This document shows, piece by piece, positions 42,024 through 46,359 of a stretch of DNA of 46,359 nt. This DNA comes from Thermoplasmata archaeon (GTDB lineage Archaea > Thermoplasmatota > E2 > DHVEG-1), in NCBI GenBank assembly GCA_014894395.1, contig JADBLO010000117.1, positions 1 to 46,359 on the forward strand, given 5' to 3'. The position numbers were made by a program, and so were the translations under genes. The notes under the pieces were generated by a model, which was given only the letters and a program-made list of their open reading frames with translations, was not told the DNA's origin and did not search any database. Positions within the stretch are counted from its first letter, which is position 1, and each line of letters opens with the position of its first letter.

Positions 42024-42606
42024 CTAAAGCACTCCTATCCTTACAAGATAGGCATTTTCCACAAGGCGGAATTGACCCGTTCTCACAACTATACGTTAAG
42101 TGAATCGGTACATTATTATTTTTACAGTATTCAAATATCATTTTTTTATTCCACTTGAGAAAAGGCGTATCTATCAGTACCCGCCCGTCGGTATATCCGT
42201 TCAATAATTCGTTGATGGTTTTGGTAAATGATTCTGAACAATCATAATATGGTGTACCTGAATGAATTCCAAGGGAAATAATGCCATAAAAATCCTGATT
42301 ACACATAATTGCTGATACTACGAAGAAAGCATTTCTTCCAGTTATCTCTCCAGAAGAAAACTTTTTTGGGGAAGTAAAAACAATTTTTTTGAGTTCAACC
42401 TTATAATATTTAGCAATTTTTTTTGCACTCGACAGTTCTTGTATTCGCGCTTTTTGACCATAATCTATAAAGACGGCTTGAACATGAAATTTTTCATGAA
42501 GATAATAATGCACACATGCAGTAGAATCTATACCTCCACTTAAAAGAATCATTGCATATTTGCGATTTTTACCCATTCTCCTCAAAAGTTTGTAACAACT
42601 ATTCAT
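42013..42606 (-). CDS. QueC-like PP-loop ATPase of type IV CBASS
   Basis: A 197-residue relative of 7-cyano-7-deazaguanine synthase. The PP-loop LSGGIDSTA is near residue 22; VFIDYGQKA follows; the C-terminal zinc site CENGSIPPCGKCLSCKDR has four Cys as in QueC. It is slightly shorter than housekeeping QueC and no other queuosine/archaeosine gene is near, so it is the CBASS version. It starts three bases after the Sm-like gene's stop but is much more A/T-rich than that gene. It is the first CBASS gene proper. Confidence 0.8.
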   Translation of the reverse strand: MNSCYKLLRRMGKNRKYAMILLSGGIDSTACVHYYLHEKFHVQAVFIDYGQKARIQELSSAKKIAKYYKVELKKIVFTSPKKFSSGEITGRNAFFVVSAIMCNQDFYGIISLGIHSGTPYYDCSESFTKTINELLNGYTDGRVLIDTPFLKWNKKMIFEYCKNNNVPIHLTYSCENGSIPPCGKCLSCKDRSALDVM

Positions 42607-42609
42607 TTA

Positions 42610-42816
42610 TTATTCTTTACTCCGAGGTTTTATTGCTACAACCGCTTGGATGCTCAAACAAGCCTCGCCATCACATGTCTCGACCATGAGGAAACCACCA
42701 TCAAGGTCGACCTCAGTCACCCTCCCAGTCACTATTCGTGTCCGCTCGTCGCCTGGCTCCTTTGTGACGATTTTCACGTATTTCCCTATCAACCGCTCCA
42801 GGCTCTTACGTTCCAT
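42610..42816 (-). CDS. Small Sm/SH3-like beta protein
   Basis: A 68-residue protein: LIGKYVKIVTKEPGDERTRI, then VTGRVTEVDLDGGFLMVET. Five short strands with a GR.TEVD turn suggest an Sm- or SH3-type barrel, perhaps RNA-binding. Base use is GC-richer like the SNase gene upstream, not like the CBASS genes that follow, so it probably belongs to the host backbone. A GATAAAAG-type box lies about 20 bases before its ATG. Confidence 0.65.
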   Translation of the reverse strand: MERKSLERLIGKYVKIVTKEPGDERTRIVTGRVTEVDLDGGFLMVETCDGEACLSIQAVVAIKPRSKE

Positions 42817-42842
42817 CGAATAAAACCTCTTCTTTTATCGCT

Positions 42843-44378
42843 CTATGATACATCGGGGTTGAACACAGCATAAACAAGATAGTGGTCACTCTGACGCTCA
42901 TCGACATCATCCATGATACCACACCAGATGTAGTTGTTCTCCGTAGTCTGATTAACGATGATACGGTCATAAGCATTACTGCTCGCTGCGACCGTAGTAT
43001 CCATCTCGCTTGTAATCACCCAGTTCCAATCAAGGAAATGACTGATGACCCCGTGGTTATAGTAGTCTCCATCGGCGTTCAAATCACCGATGATAATCGT
43101 ATCCCTCGTTGGTGTCCCCACCAGGTTTTCGAGGTTAGTGAGTTCATTCGGGACATCGGAGGGTTTTGTATGGATGGTAACGAGCGTAAACGTCCAACTG
43201 TTTACCGTAAATGTGACTTCGAACGGCGGTCGCTCGAACTCGTCTTGTTTTTCATCAGCCCAGTCAGTAATATTAAACAAAAGGACACGGTTGTTATAGA
43301 AAACAGCATACTGTTCCTTACTGGTGGTTCGCCCCGCCCGCTCGCTGATAACATATTGGTAATCAGGTAATTTCGCAGCCAACGCCTCAATAGCGGTCCC
43401 TGATACATCCCGTATCTCCTGGACAACAAACAGGTCGTAGTCATCCAATTTATCAGCATAGTAATCCAGAAGCGTCTCATTGGATGCCTTGGTTGGACCG
43501 AACACCTCCAGGTTCCACGAAGCGATAGAAAAATCCCCGCCAACAAACAATACAACAGCTACCTGCTCGCTTCGGGTATCACTCGCTTTACCATCACGAG
43601 TGGTCAATGAAACTATATACGTTCCGCTCCTGCTAAACGTGTGAGATGGATTTTCATCATTTGAGGTCGTGCCATCACCAAAACTCCATAAACAGGTCAA
43701 CATGTCGTCATCCGCATCGTAGGAAACATCAGTAAAATCAACCCGCAGATTGTCTACAGCATAAGTGAAATCAGCAACAGGCGGATGATTATCCTGAGGA
43801 CGACATTGCCATAAGCCGATGCCCTCATCCATTGTTTGATTCTGCAACTTCACATAGTAAGGTTCCCTCGTGCAGTAACCCTCTGTGTACACCCGGGCGT
43901 ATCCTCGTTTGAGTAACACCTCGTTGAAATCGGTTCCATTTGGGAGAAACACGTATGCGAGCCATCGTCCATAGTATTCTTTGAGTACAGCAATCTCATC
44001 AAATTGAATGACGACGCTTTTCCCAGCAAGCCACAATTGAGCGAACTCTTGCGCCTCAACACCATAGAGAGCAAGACACTCCAAATCTGTGATATCGCCG
44101 TATTCGTTTTCCTTATTCTTGTTTGCCTCGGTCTCCGGAACATCAACACCGAGCAACCGCACCCGCTCGATAGCTCCTGAGGGAAAAACTACATCAAAGG
44201 TATCACCATCAATCACACGATTTACATTCACTGTGTAATTAACCCCAAATTCTGGCTGCCATTCGTTTTGCTGCCGGTCCGATGTTTGATTCGTTGATAT
44301 GAAATAAACGCCTGATACTATCAAGACAATACTAAAGGGAAATCCTACGATGACTATGAGCTTCGTCCTTCTGGTCAA
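42843..44378 (-). CDS. Secreted SNase-PKD-EEP triple-domain nuclease
   Basis: A 511-residue exported protein. An N-terminal signal anchor (about 7-28) precedes a thermonuclease/SNase domain (about 45-195: VNRVIDGDTFDVVF, then RVRLLGVDVPET, and GRWLAYVF). A PKD domain comes next (about 200-285, WSFGDGTTSNDENPSHTFS). An endonuclease/exonuclease/phosphatase domain follows (about 290-508: IASWNLEVFG, FVVQEIRD, IIIGDLNADGD, SDHYLVYAVF). Start TTG at 44378 has AGGTG seven bases upstream. The two nuclease types in one polypeptide suggest degradation of environmental DNA/RNA at the cell surface for nutrients or defence. Confidence 0.87.
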   Translation of the reverse strand: MTRRTKLIVIVGFPFSIVLIVSGVYFISTNQTSDRQQNEWQPEFGVNYTVNVNRVIDGDTFDVVFPSGAIERVRLLGVDVPETEANKNKENEYGDITDLECLALYGVEAQEFAQLWLAGKSVVIQFDEIAVLKEYYGRWLAYVFLPNGTDFNEVLLKRGYARVYTEGYCTREPYYVKLQNQTMDEGIGLWQCRPQDNHPPVADFTYAVDNLRVDFTDVSYDADDDMLTCLWSFGDGTTSNDENPSHTFSRSGTYIVSLTTRDGKASDTRSEQVAVVLFVGGDFSIASWNLEVFGPTKASNETLLDYYADKLDDYDLFVVQEIRDVSGTAIEALAAKLPDYQYVISERAGRTTSKEQYAVFYNNRVLLFNITDWADEKQDEFERPPFEVTFTVNSWTFTLVTIHTKPSDVPNELTNLENLVGTPTRDTIIIGDLNADGDYYNHGVISHFLDWNWVITSEMDTTVAASSNAYDRIIVNQTTENNYIWCGIMDDVDERQSDHYLVYAVFNPDVS

Positions 44379-44596
44379 CCTTTCACACCTAAGACATTAC
44401 AAATGAACAGATTTCTTAAAAACCTATTTGTAAAAAGATATTTCTCGAAAAGCATATTCTAATTTTTTTCATATAACTACTCAGAAGAATCGACTATATC
44501 CCAGAATTCTGATTAATTCTTAAACACGATAACATTCATCAGGAGTCGAAGAGGAACAACTAATCTTAAATATTTTAAACATCATCCTTACAAAAT

Positions 44597-45499
44597 ATGG
44601 TAAACGAAATATCAGAGATAACAAGACGAAATATCTGGGAGGGAATTAATATCAATGGAATAGACCCTTTCGGACGACTGGAGGTACCTGCTTTTCTTGG
44701 AAGAATCTTTAACCTTGCTGCTCTCCCCTCCACAGATGGAAGATACAAAGATGCATATAGAGATATTTACCAGCATACAGTTTTAAATCCTGGCGACTGG
44801 GACGATTATTGGCTATTGTCCGATAAGAGAATCAATCTACTTTTTTGCGATGATTTGATTTTTTTACAAGTTCTATGTGAAACTCTCCATCCTGTAGTCA
44901 GAGCCGACCCAACGGAGACGACAAAGCTTCTTCAACTTTATAACGAATATCTGGCTGTGGATGGGTATCAAATAATCGAGAAGGCAAGAATCTCAGATAG
45001 GCCAATTTTTGCAGGGATAAAGAGAGGAGTACCAGATATCATAAAAAAGAAAGATGAAGAAATTAAAAAAAGACTCACCGCTGAATATGTAACGCAGCAA
45101 ATCACATTGATGGAAAGCACCATTGAAATATCACCTCATGTAGCAATAGGGACAGCTAAAGAATTGATAGAGACCTGCTGTAAATCAATTTTTGATGAAC
45201 GTGGTGTGCGGTATGAAAAAGATTGGGAGTTGCCAAAACTTGTTAAAGAAACCATCAAATTATTGAAACTTGCACCAGAAGATATACCAGATAAAACAAA
45301 GGCATCAAATTCCATAAAACAAATATTAGTCAATCTATCTGCTGTGGTGCAAGGAATCTGCGAATTAAGAAATGAATACGGGAGCGGACACGGGAAAGGT
45401 AGCAGTTTTATGGGACTGGACTCAAGACATGCCAAATTAGCTGTTGGTTCGGCTTCGATACTGGCAATTTTCCTACTGGAAACACATGAAATACAATAA
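44597..45499 (+). CDS. Abortive-infection protein (Abi_C domain)
   Basis: A 300-residue protein whose C-terminal half (about 170-295) matches the Abi_C family: TAKELIETCCKSIFDERGV, then GICELRNEYGSGHGKG and LAVGSASILAIFLLETH. The N-terminal half is helical and unassigned. Abi_C proteins trigger growth arrest on infection, probably by RNA cleavage (RN..GSGHG resembles HEPN-like catalytic sites; inference). A CTTAAATATTT box at 44565-44575 suggests a leaderless transcript. Divergent from the SNase gene. Confidence 0.8.
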   Translation: MVNEISEITRRNIWEGININGIDPFGRLEVPAFLGRIFNLAALPSTDGRYKDAYRDIYQHTVLNPGDWDDYWLLSDKRINLLFCDDLIFLQVLCETLHPVVRADPTETTKLLQLYNEYLAVDGYQIIEKARISDRPIFAGIKRGVPDIIKKKDEEIKKRLTAEYVTQQITLMESTIEISPHVAIGTAKELIETCCKSIFDERGVRYEKDWELPKLVKETIKLLKLAPEDIPDKTKASNSIKQILVNLSAVVQGICELRNEYGSGHGKGSSFMGLDSRHAKLAVGSASILAIFLLETHEIQ

Positions 45500-45502
45500 C
45501 CT

Positions 45503-45541
45503 AAAGACCATTTAAAGTGTATATTAATGCACTTGGTCTTT
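45503..45541. terminator. Bidirectional hairpin terminator
   Basis: AAAGACCA at 45503-45510 and TGGTCTTT at 45534-45541 form an 8-bp stem between the converging Abi_C gene and the RNase H-like gene, with a T run on the plus side and A/T-rich flanks. It overlaps the last codons of the minus-strand gene. Confidence 0.65.
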
Positions 45542-46177
45542 TTGTGCGTAGCAATGCGCCTCACTGGTAGTCGGAGGTCCTACGAATAAATTACCTTCAT
45601 TTCGGAGAGGGTCTAACAATTCGTTGATTCTGTGCCAGATGTACTTGCAAACTCCCTTTTCTGAGCCTGAGTGAAGTTTCGATAGAACCGCAGAATTATC
45701 GTTCGTAATGATGACCGGCAAATCTGATGGGATATCGGCATTTTCTAGCCATTCTAACCCTTTAACAATTGCATAGCCTTCGGCAGGCGTTATTGCGCCG
45801 CATTCGTCCGTAAATCCATTAGCTCGAAAGATTTCTTTTTTACCGAGAAAAACAACGAACGCCCAGCGTTGCCCAAAAGAACCTGATGCATCAGTTTCAA
45901 TCATGATAAAATTACCTTTCTCTAACTTTTTTGTATATTCATCTCTTTTTTTCTGCCATTTTTTATATAGGCTTTCCTTGTAATGTTTAATGCAGGCATT
46001 TTTTTCCCATCCTGTTGAGCGTTCAAGGAATTTTATGTATTTTTCACCTGTTGTGATACTCTGACCGCAGATTTTGCAGGTATGGTCAGACCGTGCATTA
46101 ACGAATCGAATTTTTTCCGAAAGCTGAAAATACAAATTATTTTTTCTTTCTTTTTTATCTTTTAATTGTTTAATCAT
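45524..46177 (-). CDS. Zinc-finger RNase H-like protein
   Basis: A 217-residue protein. An N-terminal zinc-finger-like part reads CKICGQSITTGEKYIKF, then CIKHYK (about 34-68). A RNase HI-type domain follows (about 85-200): IETDASGSFG (first Asp), EGYAIVKGLEW (Glu) and TNDNSAV (Asp) in order, with the last acidic/His position in the C-terminal helix less clear. AGGAG nine bases before the ATG at 46177 is preferred over an in-frame TTG six bases earlier. RNase H-like proteins of this size with Cys-rich N-termini occur on mobile elements. Substrate, RNA-DNA hybrid or other, is unproven. Confidence 0.72.
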   Translation of the reverse strand: MIKQLKDKKERKNNLYFQLSEKIRFVNARSDHTCKICGQSITTGEKYIKFLERSTGWEKNACIKHYKESLYKKWQKKRDEYTKKLEKGNFIMIETDASGSFGQRWAFVVFLGKKEIFRANGFTDECGAITPAEGYAIVKGLEWLENADIPSDLPVIITNDNSAVLSKLHSGSEKGVCKYIWHRINELLDPLRNEGNLFVGPPTTSEAHCYAQKDQVH

Positions 46178-46359
46178 CTTCAAGGTCTCCTGTTGTACTT
46201 TGACGAAAAGTAAATTAAAAAAATTTGGGCTTCATGAAAGTTTGGGTTTCAGCGTGTTTTATATAATGGATTGCCTATTTAAATTTTTCTATTACATATT
46301 TTAAGTGTCTTTTCCCGAAATTACTTTCTCCTGGTAAATAAAATAGATGATTCAGCATC

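Noticed and set aside
42882-43370. 162-codon plus-strand frame
   Set aside because: It is the complement of the SNase-PKD-EEP gene, whose domains are unmistakable.
1-46359. CRISPR array
   Set aside because: No set of regularly spaced short direct repeats with unique spacers was seen; the repeats present are two- or three-copy and irregular.

Overview
The window looks archaeal, most likely a Thermoplasmata-type euryarchaeon. Many genes have an A/T-rich TATA-like box about 25-30 bases before the start and no Shine-Dalgarno site (leaderless). T-rich tracts follow genes. There is an archaeal-style tRNA-dihydrouridine synthase, a NosD-like beta-helix surface protein, a PGF-CTERM-like surface protein and PadR-regulated ABC exporters. 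TAA, TGA and TAG all end intact genes, so the genetic code appears standard. The lineage call is inference.

Region 1 (1-7.4 kb) is chromosomal backbone: a DrrA/NatA-like ABC exporter pair with a zinc ribbon on the ATPase; an operon of PadR repressor, surface protein and MacB-type ATPase and permease behind a strong palindromic operator; and a Dus gene. Region 2 (7.4-10.6 kb) is a mobile-element remnant with an HTH/coiled-coil protein, a ribbon-helix-helix regulator, tiny zinc-ribbon proteins and a truncated serine recombinase. Region 3 (10.6-15.1 kb) holds two likely defence cassettes: an unknown protein plus a PD-(D/E)XK-like nuclease ending in a PCNA-binding (PIP-box) motif, and a TIR/winged-helix protein beside two membrane proteins. 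Region 4 (15.1-24.1 kb) is scarred by recombination: three more damaged copies of the same small serine recombinase, two identical tRNA 3'-end fragments flanking a beta-helix gene, a duplicated 64-base block, an amber-interrupted surface protein, and a STAND-like NTPase with TPR repeats.

Region 5 (24.2-28.9 kb) carries small zinc proteins, a CPBP protease, and a TPR protein overlapping an HExxH metallopeptidase. Region 6 (29.0-38.1 kb) is a three-gene DNA-modification/defence operon: SNF2-type helicase with DUF3883, DUF1156 Zn-ribbon DNA methylase, and DUF499 ATPase. Its genes differ sharply in base use. Region 7 (38.3-42.6 kb, minus strand) is a compact five-gene operon with the gene content of a type IV CBASS: QueC-like, TGT-like, CD-NTase, OGG-like HhH protein, and a SLOG plus deoxyribosyltransferase-like effector. 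Region 8 (42.6-46.2 kb) has a small Sm-like protein, a secreted SNase-PKD-EEP triple-domain nuclease, an Abi_C-type abortive-infection protein and a zinc-finger/RNase H protein.

Overall this is a defence island assembled next to backbone genes, with recombinase wreckage showing how it was built. The best candidates for undescribed biology are the PIP-box nuclease pair, the TIR/winged-helix membrane cassette, a duplicated 15-codon leader ORF overlapping the start of small zinc-protein genes, and the effector and active-site variants in the type IV CBASS operon.
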